Of a DNA stretch of 52,660 nt, positions 34,994 to 44,441 are shown piece after piece. Every line of letters begins with the position of its first letter. Position 1 is the stretch's first letter. The notes beneath the pieces are model-generated. The model was not told the DNA's origin. It worked only from the letters and a program-made list of their open reading frames with translations, and did no database searches. The position numbers were made by a program, and so were the translations under genes. The stretch comes from an uncultured Muribaculum sp. (lineage in GTDB: Bacteria; Bacteroidota; Bacteroidia; Bacteroidales; Muribaculaceae). The DNA lies in assembly GCA_910578835.1 (NCBI GenBank), contig CAJTSK010000017.1, forward strand, positions 1 to 52,660. Reading direction: 5' to 3'.

Positions 34994-35001
34994 TAATTTT
35001 G
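34994..35001 (+). promoter_or_regulatory. -7 box of the DJ-1/PfpI gene
   Basis: TAATTTTG fits TAnnTTTG and lies 31 bases before the ATG at 35033. No clear -33 box. Confidence 0.5.
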
Positions 35002-35032
35002 AAAATATCATAACCAAAAACACTTATATATT

Positions 35033-35602
35033 ATGAACAACATCTTAGACACATCTTATCTATTTCTCGCCGACGGGTTTGAGGAAATAGAGGCACTGAC
35101 CACCGTAGATGTCATGCGGCGTGCCGGAATGAAAGTATATACCGTTGCCGCCTGCGGAAAAGAGAAGACCGTAAAAGGAGCCAACGGCATCGAGGTTATA
35201 GCCGACAAAAATATCGATGAAATTGACGCAACCGACGCACAGTGGATTATCATACCGGGCGGAATGCCGGGTTCGACCAACCTTGCTGCCAACGTAAAAG
35301 TCACCGATATAATCAACAAGCAGTGGATTAAGGGAGGCAATATAGCCGCCATATGCGCTGCTCCGGCAGTAGTGCTCGGTCCTATCGGGGTGCTGCGCGG
35401 CAATGAAGCCACCTGTTACCCGACATTTAAGGACGACCTCATCAAAGCAGGGGGCAAATATGTCGACAACCGCGTGGTAATCAGCGGAAACCTCATTACC
35501 GGCAACGGACCCTCGTCGGCACTCGTGTTTGCCTTTGCCATCGTAGCCCAGACACTTGGCGATGATGTAGCATCGTCAGTAGCATCAGGCATGCTTGTAT
35601 AA
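35033..35602 (+). CDS. DJ-1/PfpI-family protein
   Basis: 189 residues. The nucleophile elbow is AAICAAPAVVLGP with Cys108, and Glu18 (FEEIEAL) sits where DJ-1 has its Cys-activating Glu. The ADGFEEIEALT start and SSALVFAFAIVAQTLG end are standard for the DJ-1 subgroup. Members act as glyoxalases, deglycases or chaperones; no activity can be assigned. Single gene with its own promoter. Confidence 0.9.
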   Translation: MNNILDTSYLFLADGFEEIEALTTVDVMRRAGMKVYTVAACGKEKTVKGANGIEVIADKNIDEIDATDAQWIIIPGGMPGSTNLAANVKVTDIINKQWIKGGNIAAICAAPAVVLGPIGVLRGNEATCYPTFKDDLIKAGGKYVDNRVVISGNLITGNGPSSALVFAFAIVAQTLGDDVASSVASGMLV

Positions 35603-35608
35603 GCACAA

Positions 35609-35639
35609 TTGGCATAAGCAAGTTTTTTGCTTATATTTG
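35609..35639 (+). promoter_or_regulatory. Promoter directly abutting the GT4 start codon
   Basis: TTG at 35609-35611 and TATATTTG at 35632-35639, 20 bases apart. The ATG at 35644 falls where transcription should start, so the mRNA would be leaderless unless an internal start is used. Confidence 0.6.
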
Positions 35640-35643
35640 TACC

Positions 35644-36855
35644 ATGAAACAACGTATTTTACTTGTAAATAAATTTTATTACAGGCGTGGAGGCGACTGC
35701 GTGTATCTTCTCAACCTTGAGGAGATGCTACGCAGTCGCGGTCATGAAGTAGCTGTTTTTGCTATGGACTACCCGGAAAATATATCTTCGGAATGGTCGG
35801 CATATTTTGCCCCGGAGATAACCTTTCAGGGAGGTGCGGCGCAAAAGCTCAAAGCCGTGGGACGCACTCTCGGCATTGGCGACATAAACAGCTCCTTTTC
35901 ATCTGTGATAGACAAGTTCAAGCCCGATGTCGTTCACCTCAACAATATCCACTCCTACCTGTCACCGCAGCTGGCAAAGATTGCCGCCCGGCGGGGCATA
36001 AAGGTGGTGTGGACCCTCCACGATTACAAGCTTCTCTGCCCCTCCTACTCCTGCCGATGCCGGGGAGAGATATGCGAAGCGTGTTTCACCGACAAGAGCC
36101 AGGTAGTCAGGCGCCGCTGTATGAAAGGCTCACTCGGGGCAAGCGTGATTGCATGGCTCGAAGCCATGAAGTGGGACAGCGCCACTCTTTCACGCATGGT
36201 CGACAGCTTCATCTGCCCCTCGGAGTTCATGGCGGCAAAGATGAGACAGGGAGGATTTCCAGCTGAAAAAATCGTGACGCTCAACAATTTCATTGCCCCG
36301 GAAATGTGGGAGCGCTGCAAAGCCGCCGATGTCAACAACGACCGCGACGACTATTACTGCTACGTAGGGCGGCTCTCCGAAGAAAAGGGAGTGGAAACCC
36401 TCCTAAAAGCAGCCGCCACACTCCCCTACCGGCTGAAAATAGCCGGCGACGGCCCGCTTGCCGATGAGTTGAAAAAACGTTATGGAGGTTTTTCCCACAT
36501 AGAATTTCTCGGACACCTCGACAGCAACGGCGTCAACAATCTCCTGTCGCGGGCGCGTTTCTCGGTCATCCCCTCGGAATGGTATGAAAACAATCCGTTC
36601 AGTGTCATAGAGTCTCATTGCCTCGGCACCCCGGTGGCAGGCGCACACATAGGCGGCATCCCTGAGCTTATAACCCCCGACAACGGTGTCACATTCAAGT
36701 CGGGCGACACTGCATCGCTCGTCGCAGCCATCGAGGAAGCCCGTAACAAGCACTACGACTACAATCAGATATCACATATAGCCCTCTCCCGCTTCTCTCC
36801 CGACCAACATTATATAACGCTCGACAAAATATACCGCACAAAATCCGCGTTATAG
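35644..36855 (+). CDS. GT4-family glycosyltransferase
   Basis: 403 residues with the two-domain GT-B pattern: LLVNKFYYRRGGDCVYLLNLEEML at the start (acceptor side) and YYCYVGRLSEEKGVETLLKAA, then SVIPSEWYENNPFSVIESHCLGTPV (E-x7-E motif region) in the donor domain. A cysteine-rich loop (about residues 130-162, LCPSYSCRCRGEICEACF) is typical of one GT4 subgroup and may bind metal. With the radical SAM gene and a second GT4 it forms a short operon (gaps of 31 and 20 bases) that could modify or extend a surface glycan. Confidence 0.88.
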   Translation: MKQRILLVNKFYYRRGGDCVYLLNLEEMLRSRGHEVAVFAMDYPENISSEWSAYFAPEITFQGGAAQKLKAVGRTLGIGDINSSFSSVIDKFKPDVVHLNNIHSYLSPQLAKIAARRGIKVVWTLHDYKLLCPSYSCRCRGEICEACFTDKSQVVRRRCMKGSLGASVIAWLEAMKWDSATLSRMVDSFICPSEFMAAKMRQGGFPAEKIVTLNNFIAPEMWERCKAADVNNDRDDYYCYVGRLSEEKGVETLLKAAATLPYRLKIAGDGPLADELKKRYGGFSHIEFLGHLDSNGVNNLLSRARFSVIPSEWYENNPFSVIESHCLGTPVAGAHIGGIPELITPDNGVTFKSGDTASLVAAIEEARNKHYDYNQISHIALSRFSPDQHYITLDKIYRTKSAL

Positions 36856-36886
36856 ATTATAACCAACGAAAAAACTACGGAAGCGT

Positions 36887-37942
36887 ATGGATGTACAATT
36901 ACCCACAGATGCCTCTATTATATTGACTTATCGCTGTCCGATGAAGTGCAAGATGTGCAATATCTGGCAAAATCCCACCGACAAGAAGGAAGAGATTACC
37001 GCCGCCGATCTGAAGACACTTCCGCGACTAAAATTCATAAACCTCACCGGAGGAGAACCCTTTATCAGGGAAGACTTACCGGAAATTGTGGAAGAGTGTT
37101 ACAAACACACCTCCCGCATCGTCATATCCACCTCAGGCTGGTATGAAGACCGCGTCATAGCCCTTGCCAAGCGGTTTCCATCAATAGGCATACGCATATC
37201 AATCGAAGGACTCAGCGCCAAAAACGACGAGTTACGCGGCAGAGAGGGCGGATTTGACAAAGGGTTACGCACACTTCTCACTCTCAAGGAGATGGGGCTC
37301 AAAGACATAGGCTTCGGATGCACCGTGTCCAATCATAACTCCGATGACATGCTCGCGCTATACAAGCTTTCTTGCGAGCTGGGGCTGGAGTTTGCCACTG
37401 CGGCATTCCACAACTCCTACTATTTCCATAAAGATGACAATGTAATATTCAACAAGGAGGAAGTAACCGAAAATTTCAAGAAGCTTATAGGGATGCAGCT
37501 CAAGGAAAGCCATCCCAAATCATGGTTTCGCGCCTTCTTCAACATGGGACTCATAAACTACATTGAGGGCGGTCGCCGCATGTTGCCGTGTGAAGCAGGC
37601 ACAGCCAACTTCTTTATCGACCCGTGGGGAGAGGTATATCCCTGCAACGGGCTTGAAAAAAAATACTGGAAAGAGTCGATGGGCAATATCCATAATGCGT
37701 CATTTGACGAGATATGGCACAGCGAACAGGCTAAAAAAGTCAGGACGCTCGTGAGCACATGCCCTAAAAACTGCTGGATGGTAGGCACCGCATCGCCGGT
37801 AATGAAGAAATATATCAAGCATCCGGCAATGTGGACGCTGAAAAACAAGCTCCGTGTAATGCGCGGTCAAGAACCATGCCTTGACAAGCGATGGTATGAC
37901 GTAGGGCAAAATCCATGTCAGGGCGACCTCGGAAAAAGATAA
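36887..37942 (+). CDS. Radical SAM protein with SPASM-like C-terminus
   Basis: 351 residues. The [4Fe-4S] motif is CPMKCKMC (C17, C21, C24), followed by LTGGEPF, the glycine-rich SAM-binding GGE. The C-terminal part has LPCEAGTANFFIDPWGEVYPCNGL and further Cys (CPKNCW, PCLDKRW), resembling a SPASM/Twitch auxiliary-cluster domain. These enzymes start radical chemistry with SAM; substrates range from RiPPs to sugars. Its position between two GT4 genes points to glycan or lipid-carrier modification, an inference. No RiPP precursor was found nearby. Confidence 0.88.
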   Translation: MDVQLPTDASIILTYRCPMKCKMCNIWQNPTDKKEEITAADLKTLPRLKFINLTGGEPFIREDLPEIVEECYKHTSRIVISTSGWYEDRVIALAKRFPSIGIRISIEGLSAKNDELRGREGGFDKGLRTLLTLKEMGLKDIGFGCTVSNHNSDDMLALYKLSCELGLEFATAAFHNSYYFHKDDNVIFNKEEVTENFKKLIGMQLKESHPKSWFRAFFNMGLINYIEGGRRMLPCEAGTANFFIDPWGEVYPCNGLEKKYWKESMGNIHNASFDEIWHSEQAKKVRTLVSTCPKNCWMVGTASPVMKKYIKHPAMWTLKNKLRVMRGQEPCLDKRWYDVGQNPCQGDLGKR

Positions 37943-37962
37943 CTCCATAAATCCATAGCAAC

Positions 37963-39057
37963 ATGAAGATAGTGGTAACGGGTACACGCGGCATCCCCGC
38001 CATACTCGGCGGCGTAGAGACCCATTGCGAGGAACTCTATCCGCGCCTCGCGGCGATGGGACATGATGTCACCGTAATACGCCGCAGCTCCTACGTCACC
38101 GACAATAACCGCATAAGCGAATATCGTGGCGTGAAGCTACTCGATGTCTACGCCCCGAGGCGCAAAAGCATCGAGGCGATTATCCACACCACACTTGCCG
38201 TGTTCAAGGCGCGCACGCTCAACCCCGACCTGCTCCATATCCATGCCGTAGGTCCGTCGTTGCTTGTGCCGCTCGCCCGACTCCTTGGAATGAAAGTGGT
38301 AATGACCAACCACGGTCCCGACTACGACCGCCAGAAATGGGGCAAACTCGCAAAAACCGTAATCAAGACCGGCGAACGCTTCGGCACCCGATGGAGCAAC
38401 AAGGTAATCGTGATTTCAAAGGTGATTGCCGACATACTTAAACGCAACTACGGATACACCGGCAGCCGACTGATATTTAACGGAGTGAACCCGCCGGAGA
38501 AATCTACATCGACCGCATATCTTGACAGCCTCGGCATAATACCCGGCAAATATATACTTACCATCGGACGCTTTGTCAAAGAAAAAGGATTTCATGACCT
38601 CATCAAGGCTTATTCGCGTCTCGGCGACTGCGGATATCAACTGGTGATAGCCGGCGACGCCGACCATGAAGACAACTATTCGCGCGAGCTGAAGCAGCTT
38701 GCCGCCGATAACGGAGTGATACTTACCGGATTCATAAAGGGAGAACCACTCAATGAAGTCATGACCAATGCTGCCCTCTTTGTGCTACCATCCTATCATG
38801 AAGGATTGCCCATATCTCTGCTTGAGGCGATGAGCTATAATCTTGACGTAGTGGTAAGTGACATCCCTGCCAACCGTCTTGACAATCTTGAGCCCGGTGA
38901 CTTCTTCCACGCCGGCAATGTTGACGCGCTCGCATCGGCAATCGGTAGAAAACTGGCAGCCCACACAGGCAGCCGCACCTACGACCTCACCCCCTACGAC
39001 TGGGACAATATCGCCCGCAGGACCGAGCAGGTTTACAAAGAGATTTTGGGTGATTAA
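37963..39057 (+). CDS. GT4-family glycosyltransferase, DUF1972 subgroup
   Basis: 364 residues. It begins MKIVVTGTRGIPAILGGVETHCEEL, the GTRGIPxxxGGxET signature of the DUF1972-containing rhamnosyl/glucosyltransferases. The donor half has YILTIGRFVKEKGFHDLIKAY and LFVLPSYHEGLPISLLEAMSY with the EGLPxxLLEA motif. It is the third gene of the GT4-radical SAM-GT4 operon. Confidence 0.92.
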   Translation: MKIVVTGTRGIPAILGGVETHCEELYPRLAAMGHDVTVIRRSSYVTDNNRISEYRGVKLLDVYAPRRKSIEAIIHTTLAVFKARTLNPDLLHIHAVGPSLLVPLARLLGMKVVMTNHGPDYDRQKWGKLAKTVIKTGERFGTRWSNKVIVISKVIADILKRNYGYTGSRLIFNGVNPPEKSTSTAYLDSLGIIPGKYILTIGRFVKEKGFHDLIKAYSRLGDCGYQLVIAGDADHEDNYSRELKQLAADNGVILTGFIKGEPLNEVMTNAALFVLPSYHEGLPISLLEAMSYNLDVVVSDIPANRLDNLEPGDFFHAGNVDALASAIGRKLAAHTGSRTYDLTPYDWDNIARRTEQVYKEILGD

Positions 39058-39076
39058 GGTTTTTTTGCTACATTTG
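39045..39076 (+). promoter_or_regulatory. Promoter of the 39106 lipoprotein gene
   Basis: TTTG at 39045-39048, inside the end of the GT4 gene, and TACATTTG at 39069-39076, 20 bases apart. The expected start is near 39083. Confidence 0.65.
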
Positions 39077-39105
39077 TATCTGCAAAAAAATTTCAGTCAG
39101 CCTTT

Positions 39106-39507
39106 ATGAAAAAGATTCATGCGATAGGCGCAACAATGCTCCTTTTGTGTTCCTGCAGCGGTTTATCGCGTCAGGAAAAGGAGATTGCAGGCAATTACTA
39201 TAACCAGCAGCTCTCCGACCGGCTTCCGGTATTGGAACTGAATGCCGACAGGACTTCGGTCGTGCGCAATATCGCCCCCGATGTGCTCGTAATGGAAGTC
39301 AACGGCACATGGAGCATTGTCGGCGACTCACTCGTCATCGTCAATGACCTCAACTCCATCAAGCTACAAGGCGACACATCGATTGTAGGCGACATCGCCC
39401 CGCGCCTCACGCGCAGGATTGTCGCCCACGACCCACACTCAATCACTTTAAGCAAAGACAATATAGACTACCTCTATATACGACATCACAAGCAATCAGA
39501 CAACTAA
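39106..39507 (+). CDS. Small lipocalin-like lipoprotein
   Basis: 133 residues with a lipoprotein signal (LLLCSCSG, Cys16 or Cys18) and a beta-strand pattern (GNYYNQQL, TSVVRNIAPDVLVMEVNGTWSIVGDSLVIVND) typical of small lipocalin-like domain proteins of Bacteroidetes. Probably outer-membrane anchored. No function can be given. Own promoter; the next gene follows by 12 bases. Confidence 0.7.
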   Translation: MKKIHAIGATMLLLCSCSGLSRQEKEIAGNYYNQQLSDRLPVLELNADRTSVVRNIAPDVLVMEVNGTWSIVGDSLVIVNDLNSIKLQGDTSIVGDIAPRLTRRIVAHDPHSITLSKDNIDYLYIRHHKQSDN

Positions 39508-39519
39508 CCGGAAACGACT

Positions 39520-39975
39520 ATGAAATATCACTTGCTTACATTGGTATTAATCCTGTCAATGTTGTGTACCACATCATGTGACAACGGAAGCACCAAGGAA
39601 AATCTCGAACATGCAGCATTTGCCATCGAGCAAAATAAGTATCAGGCGGCAAAGGATATCTGTGACGACATCCAAGAGTCCCAGTCACACGACGAGACAA
39701 AAGATGCCGTGACGCTCTGCAATCTCTCACTCCTCTATATGAAATTGAGCGAAAACCACGACCGTGAAGACAACATAGGGCTGGCACGCCAGTGTTACCT
39801 CGACGCTTACGCCACCGACTCCGCGCAAGCCCGTGACTTCTACGACCATGTAGAAGTCGAGGACCTGCCCCATCTGCTCCTGCTGTCGTCAATAGTCAAG
39901 TCTACTACCGGCAGCCATGCCAACTCTTTTGAGGAGTATATCGACGAAGTAGACAGCATAAGCGGGCTAAACTGA
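39520..39975 (+). CDS. Small TPR-like lipoprotein
   Basis: 151 residues, signal with lipobox TTSC (Cys20), then a mainly helical protein (AAFAIEQNKYQAAKDICDDIQES, NLSLLYMKLSENHDREDNIGLARQCYLDAY) with TPR-like spacing. Unknown role. Likely co-transcribed with the upstream lipoprotein gene. Confidence 0.7.
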   Translation: MKYHLLTLVLILSMLCTTSCDNGSTKENLEHAAFAIEQNKYQAAKDICDDIQESQSHDETKDAVTLCNLSLLYMKLSENHDREDNIGLARQCYLDAYATDSAQARDFYDHVEVEDLPHLLLLSSIVKSTTGSHANSFEEYIDEVDSISGLN

Positions 39976-40012
39976 TTATCATATCCCCTAAAAATATCAT
40001 TTTCAAGCATAC

Positions 40013-40357
40013 ATGAAGTCCAACGACATGCAGGCAGCGTTACGCGCCTTCCTTGACGCCAACCCCGACCTACCGGAAGGCGAAATCACGGAAACCAACG
40101 ATGACACAAAAGTCAGCTCACCGGCATTCCGCCTTGACATAATACTTGAAAAAAAAGGGCGTGGTGGAAAGCAGGCAACCATCATATCGGGATGGCAAGA
40201 CTCCGACGAAGCTCTGCTTGACCTCGCAGCCACCATCAAAAAAAGGCTTGCCACAGGAGGCTCGGCTCGCGGCGGGGAGATACTTATACAGGGCGACCGA
40301 CGTAACGATGTGCTTGCCCTGCTGAAAGAGCTTGGCTACAAGGCACGTATAATCTGA
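40013..40357 (+). CDS. SUI1/YciH-family translation factor
   Basis: 114 residues. The C-terminal SUI1 fold is clear: FRLDIILEKKGRGGKQATIISGW, then LATTIKKRLATGGSARGGEILIQGD-like strand and the final ALLKELGYKARII. The GRGGK and GSARGGEI segments are the RNA-contacting loops. Bacterial homologues (YciH) influence start-codon choice; non-essential in E. coli. It ends 13 bases before the helicase gene, so both may be co-transcribed. Confidence 0.88.
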   Translation: MKSNDMQAALRAFLDANPDLPEGEITETNDDTKVSSPAFRLDIILEKKGRGGKQATIISGWQDSDEALLDLAATIKKRLATGGSARGGEILIQGDRRNDVLALLKELGYKARII

Positions 40358-40370
40358 CAATCATCTTCCT

Positions 40371-43300
40371 ATGCTCACCATACACAAGGCGTCGGCAGGC
40401 TCGGGAAAGACATATACCCTGACCTACACCTACATAAAGATGCTTCTCGGCGAAAAAGACGAGAAGGGTGTATATCGTCTTTCAACAGAGAGAAACCGTC
40501 ACCGCGCCACTCTCGCCATAACCTTTACCAACAAGGCTACCGATGAGATGAAGCGGCGTATCGTCGACCAGCTCGCCTGTCTCGCCGGCATAGGAAACAA
40601 GCCGAGTCCCTATGAGGCTGATTTATGTAACGAGTTGCACACCGACACCTACCACCTGCGGGCTCAGGCGGTCGAGGCTCTTCACGAACTGCTCTGTGAC
40701 TTCAGCAATTTCAATATCAGCACCATCGACTCATTTTTTCAAACCGTATTGCGCACCTTCTCCAGAGAAGCGGAGATAACCGGCAATTACGAAGTGGAGC
40801 TGCGCGACGACTATGTAATCACCGTAGGCGTAAACGAGATGCTCTCATCGGTCAACCGCGCCACCGACCACGAGTTTGCAACGCGGCGCGAGATTATAGC
40901 GCTGGTAAGCTGGATAAAGCAATATATCAACCACAACATAAGCGAGGGAAAGAGTTTCAACATATTCAACCGCAAGTCTAATCTTGTCGACACCCTCGTG
41001 ACCTTCACCTCCAAGGCTCTCACCGAGACCTACAAAATCAATGCCGAGGCGATTGACGCATATCTTGAAGACATATCGCGCACCCTCGATTTCGCCAAGG
41101 AAATCAGCGCAGTAACCCGACAGCTCGAAGCCGACTTTTTTGACCTTGCAGCCGCCTCATACCACACCCTCGACTCCGCCGGCGCAATCGACGGAATGAT
41201 GAAAGACTGCAGCAACAATTTCAGGGCATGGGCGGCACAGAGCTGGGGAAGCGGTCCCGGCAAGAGAATACGCTCATCACTTGACGACGCGACCGTGCTT
41301 TATAAGAAAAAAAGCTGTCCCGACACCAATCTGCTGAATATCGCCGCTGAAACGGCGGCAGAGGCGGTAAGGGTCTACGACTCGATAATTCTGTTAAAGA
41401 CATTGCGCACCAATGTCTACTCCCTGGGGGTTATCGGTGAGATTCAACGTCAGGCGGCGAAATTCAAAAATGAGAATAACGCCATACTGCTCAGCGACAC
41501 CAACGACATACTCCGCCGCATAATCAGCGAGGCTGAGGCACCGTTTATCTACGACCGTCTCGGGGTAAGGCTCCGCCACTTCCTGATTGACGAGTTTCAA
41601 GACACTTCACGCCTGCAGTGGAGCAACCTGCGGTCGCTCATAAGGGAAAGTCTATCAACCGACAATGACAACCTTATAATCGGCGACGAAAAACAGTCAA
41701 TCTACCGCTTCCGCAACTCCGACCCCGACCTTATCGTAAAAACCGTGCCCGAAGAGTTTCACCGGCAGTCGGAGATAAGGGGCAACAACCCCAAGGAGAA
41801 CACCAACTGGCGAAGCTCCTCGGAAGTGGTGCGATTCAACAACACCCTGTTCAGCTACATGTCGGAGGCAAAAGGGCTCACCGACATCTACTCAAATGTA
41901 GTGCAGCGCATAGCCCACAACAATCTCCGCGGATATGTAAAGGCTGTGCCCTACGACGATATAGAGATGTCGCTCGACATGATGACCGAAGAGATTGTAA
42001 GGCAGCTTAACTCCGGATACAAGATGGGTGACATCGCCATACTTGTATCGACCAACACCAACGGACGCACCGTAATCGACTACCTACTGCGCCAGAAACC
42101 GCTTATCGCAGAGTTGAAAGACCTCCAGATAATGTCGGATGACGCGCTTACCCTCTCCTCATCGGCAGCAGTGAGAATCATCACCAGCGTACTATCTTAT
42201 CTTGATGCGCAGCAATCCATGTTTGATACCCCTGACGATGCCGCCGACGATACACCTCAGCGCCTCCCCGTAGCCACAATACAAAGCCGATATTACTATC
42301 ATCTGTCAAAAGGCATCGACAAGCTGAAGGCAATCCAACTTACATTCAGCGGCGACGGGGCGGAAGGGGATGCAACGGCCAACGAAGCTGCCGACATGAG
42401 ATGTATCAACCTGCCGTCAATCGTGGAGCGTATAATCAACCGCTATCTTACCGAAGATATGCGCGAGTCGGAAAATGTGTATATCTGCGGATTCCAGGAT
42501 GTAATCGCCGACTTCTGTGAGGGGAGCGAGGGTGACCTGCATGCGTTTATGAAATGGTGGAACAGCTTCGGAAAAGATAAATGTGCGCTTGCCATACCGT
42601 CGGAAGTAAACGCCATCCGCGTAATGACAATACACAAGTCAAAAGGTCTGGAATTTCCTTGCGTGCATGTGCCGATAGTCGACTGGAGTTTCAACTCGGC
42701 AAAAAACATCGAATGGTTCAAGACCTCCGACGACACCGGGAAGCCGCTCGGCATACTGTCGCGGTTCAGCAGCGAAGCCTTGCCCCCGTTCATACCGCTC
42801 GCCACTACCTCATCGCTCGAAAAAGGGGAATTTGCCGAGCAATATGCCTGCTTCGCTAAAAAATCAACCATAGATATCCTCAACAAGACCTACGTTGCTT
42901 TCACCCGTGCGGTCAACGAGCTGATAATCGGATACAAAAGAGTATCAAATCCGTCGGACTCATCGGTTCACGGCATGATGAGCATCTCGCTTGACGACAC
43001 CTCGGAGCAGTGGATTGACAAATTTGGAGAAAACCGCCAATATCATGTGGCACTCGCCTCCCACACCGATGACACGGGTGTATTCACATTCGGTCAGCCC
43101 ACATCACCGGCCGATGACAAAAAACAACCCGACAGCGGGGCAACGAAAATGCCGGCATATATGTCGCTTGACAACGACAGCATATGGGACCTCAGCCGCA
43201 TAGAAGACCTCGATGAAATGTCACTTCCGCGTCAGAAAGGCATCATACTACACAACATCATGAGCCTGATACGTACACCACGCGACATCGGGCGCGCGGT

Positions 43301-43679
43301 GAAGCGCCATGCGATGAAGGGATATATTGCCGACGACGAGATTGACGAGTATATCGAGATAATAAGCCGTGCGCTCGACGAGGAGGAGGTAAAGCCGTGG
43401 TTTGACGGTTTCACGCGTCTGCTTAATGAGCGCGCGTTTATCGTCAACAACAGCAAGGGCGAGTCACAGCGTTACCGTCCCGACAGGGTTGTGTGGCGCG
43501 GTGACGGCACGATTGACGTGATTGATTACAAATTTGGAGAAGAGGAGCCGAAGAAATATATCTATCAGGTGCGCGGATATGTTGAAAATCTTAAAAAGAT
43601 GTATCCCGGCACTACTGTCAACGGCTATCTTTGGTATCCCTTGCTCTCGCGTATCACCCCGGTAAATCAAGGCAATTGA
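40371..43679 (+). CDS. RecB/AddA-like UvrD helicase with C-terminal nuclease
   Basis: 1102 residues. SF1 helicase motifs: ASAGSGKTYTL (Walker A, residues 7-17), LAITFTNKATDEMK (Ia), LIDEFQDTS (Walker B, D407/E408), GDEKQSIYRFRNSD (III), and VMTIHKSKGLEFP (V, about 749-761). A RecB-type PD-(D/E)xK nuclease closes the protein: YRPDRVVW, then VIDYK (D1052, K1054) and YQVRGYVENL. This is the layout of AddA/RecB proteins that process double-strand breaks; in Bacteroidetes an AddB-like partner is often adjacent, but none is here. Confidence 0.9.
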   Translation: MLTIHKASAGSGKTYTLTYTYIKMLLGEKDEKGVYRLSTERNRHRATLAITFTNKATDEMKRRIVDQLACLAGIGNKPSPYEADLCNELHTDTYHLRAQAVEALHELLCDFSNFNISTIDSFFQTVLRTFSREAEITGNYEVELRDDYVITVGVNEMLSSVNRATDHEFATRREIIALVSWIKQYINHNISEGKSFNIFNRKSNLVDTLVTFTSKALTETYKINAEAIDAYLEDISRTLDFAKEISAVTRQLEADFFDLAAASYHTLDSAGAIDGMMKDCSNNFRAWAAQSWGSGPGKRIRSSLDDATVLYKKKSCPDTNLLNIAAETAAEAVRVYDSIILLKTLRTNVYSLGVIGEIQRQAAKFKNENNAILLSDTNDILRRIISEAEAPFIYDRLGVRLRHFLIDEFQDTSRLQWSNLRSLIRESLSTDNDNLIIGDEKQSIYRFRNSDPDLIVKTVPEEFHRQSEIRGNNPKENTNWRSSSEVVRFNNTLFSYMSEAKGLTDIYSNVVQRIAHNNLRGYVKAVPYDDIEMSLDMMTEEIVRQLNSGYKMGDIAILVSTNTNGRTVIDYLLRQKPLIAELKDLQIMSDDALTLSSSAAVRIITSVLSYLDAQQSMFDTPDDAADDTPQRLPVATIQSRYYYHLSKGIDKLKAIQLTFSGDGAEGDATANEAADMRCINLPSIVERIINRYLTEDMRESENVYICGFQDVIADFCEGSEGDLHAFMKWWNSFGKDKCALAIPSEVNAIRVMTIHKSKGLEFPCVHVPIVDWSFNSAKNIEWFKTSDDTGKPLGILSRFSSEALPPFIPLATTSSLEKGEFAEQYACFAKKSTIDILNKTYVAFTRAVNELIIGYKRVSNPSDSSVHGMMSISLDDTSEQWIDKFGENRQYHVALASHTDDTGVFTFGQPTSPADDKKQPDSGATKMPAYMSLDNDSIWDLSRIEDLDEMSLPRQKGIILHNIMSLIRTPRDIGRAVKRHAMKGYIADDEIDEYIEIISRALDEEEVKPWFDGFTRLLNERAFIVNNSKGESQRYRPDRVVWRGDGTIDVIDYKFGEEEPKKYIYQVRGYVENLKKMYPGTTVNGYLWYPLLSRITPVNQGN

Positions 43680-43696
43680 TATTTAACAATCTAAAA

Positions 43697-43727
43697 TTGG
43701 TGTTTTGCAATATAATTTGTACATTTG
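43697..43727 (+). promoter_or_regulatory. Promoter of the HTH-S24 regulator
   Basis: TTG at 43697-43699 and TACATTTG at 43720-43727, 20 bases apart. ATG 43747 follows 19 bases later. Confidence 0.6.
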
Positions 43728-43746
43728 CAAGACAAATAATCATTAT

Positions 43747-44439
43747 ATGGAAACACCGACCGACACCAATCTGCTAATCGTAAGCCGAATACGCCATCTT
43801 ATGGAATTGCGCCATCTATCGCAGGTGGCATTTTCAAAACTCATCGGCATTGACCCTTCAAATGTATCAAAATATCTCAGCGGAAAGCTCCCTGTAAGTG
43901 ACTCGCTGCTCAACCGCATAGTGGTCAATCTCAATGTCTCCAAGGAGTGGCTGCGCGATGGCAACGGGCTCCCCTTTGACAAGCCCGGACACGCGTCAAG
44001 AGTGGAGGTAGCTGAAATATGCAACGACTACCGCAGCGAAGGCATACCGGTCTACGATATCGATGTAGCGGCCGGCTGTACAGAGATGTCACGCGCATTT
44101 ACCGAAGAAAATGTCATCGGAAAGCTGAATTTCCCCCACCTCAACCCCGACTGGATAGTGGTGAGAGCCAAAGGCGACTCCATGAAACCGAAAATCGAGA
44201 ATGGTGGATATGTGGCGTTCCTGCCACAAAGTGACACGGAAAATATACTTTGGGGACAGATTTACGTTGTAATAATGGAGAACCGCAGAGTCGTGAAATA
44301 TGTGCGCCGCCACCACGACCCGACGAAGGTAATATTGCGTAGCGCCAATTCGGCATACGATGACATGGATGTGCCACGTAAAGATATAGTGGCACTATAT
44401 GTCGTAGAACGCATAATCAACATACAGGATTGTTTTTAA
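43747..44439 (+). CDS. XRE-HTH / S24 peptidase repressor (LexA/CI-like)
   Basis: 230 residues from ATG 43747 (METPTDTN); an upstream frame extension lies in the promoter. The N-terminal HTH reads LSQVAFSKLIGIDPSNVSKYLSGKLPVS. The S24 domain has the catalytic Ser145 in KGDSMKP and Lys184 in RRVVKYVRR, the self-cleavage dyad of LexA and phage repressors. The usual Ala-Gly cleavage site before it could be the VAAG at residues about 106-109. It is followed by an MFS gene two bases later, which it may control. An SOS-type or phage-like switch is possible. Confidence 0.85.
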   Translation: METPTDTNLLIVSRIRHLMELRHLSQVAFSKLIGIDPSNVSKYLSGKLPVSDSLLNRIVVNLNVSKEWLRDGNGLPFDKPGHASRVEVAEICNDYRSEGIPVYDIDVAAGCTEMSRAFTEENVIGKLNFPHLNPDWIVVRAKGDSMKPKIENGGYVAFLPQSDTENILWGQIYVVIMENRRVVKYVRRHHDPTKVILRSANSAYDDMDVPRKDIVALYVVERIINIQDCF

Positions 44440-44441
44440 AG

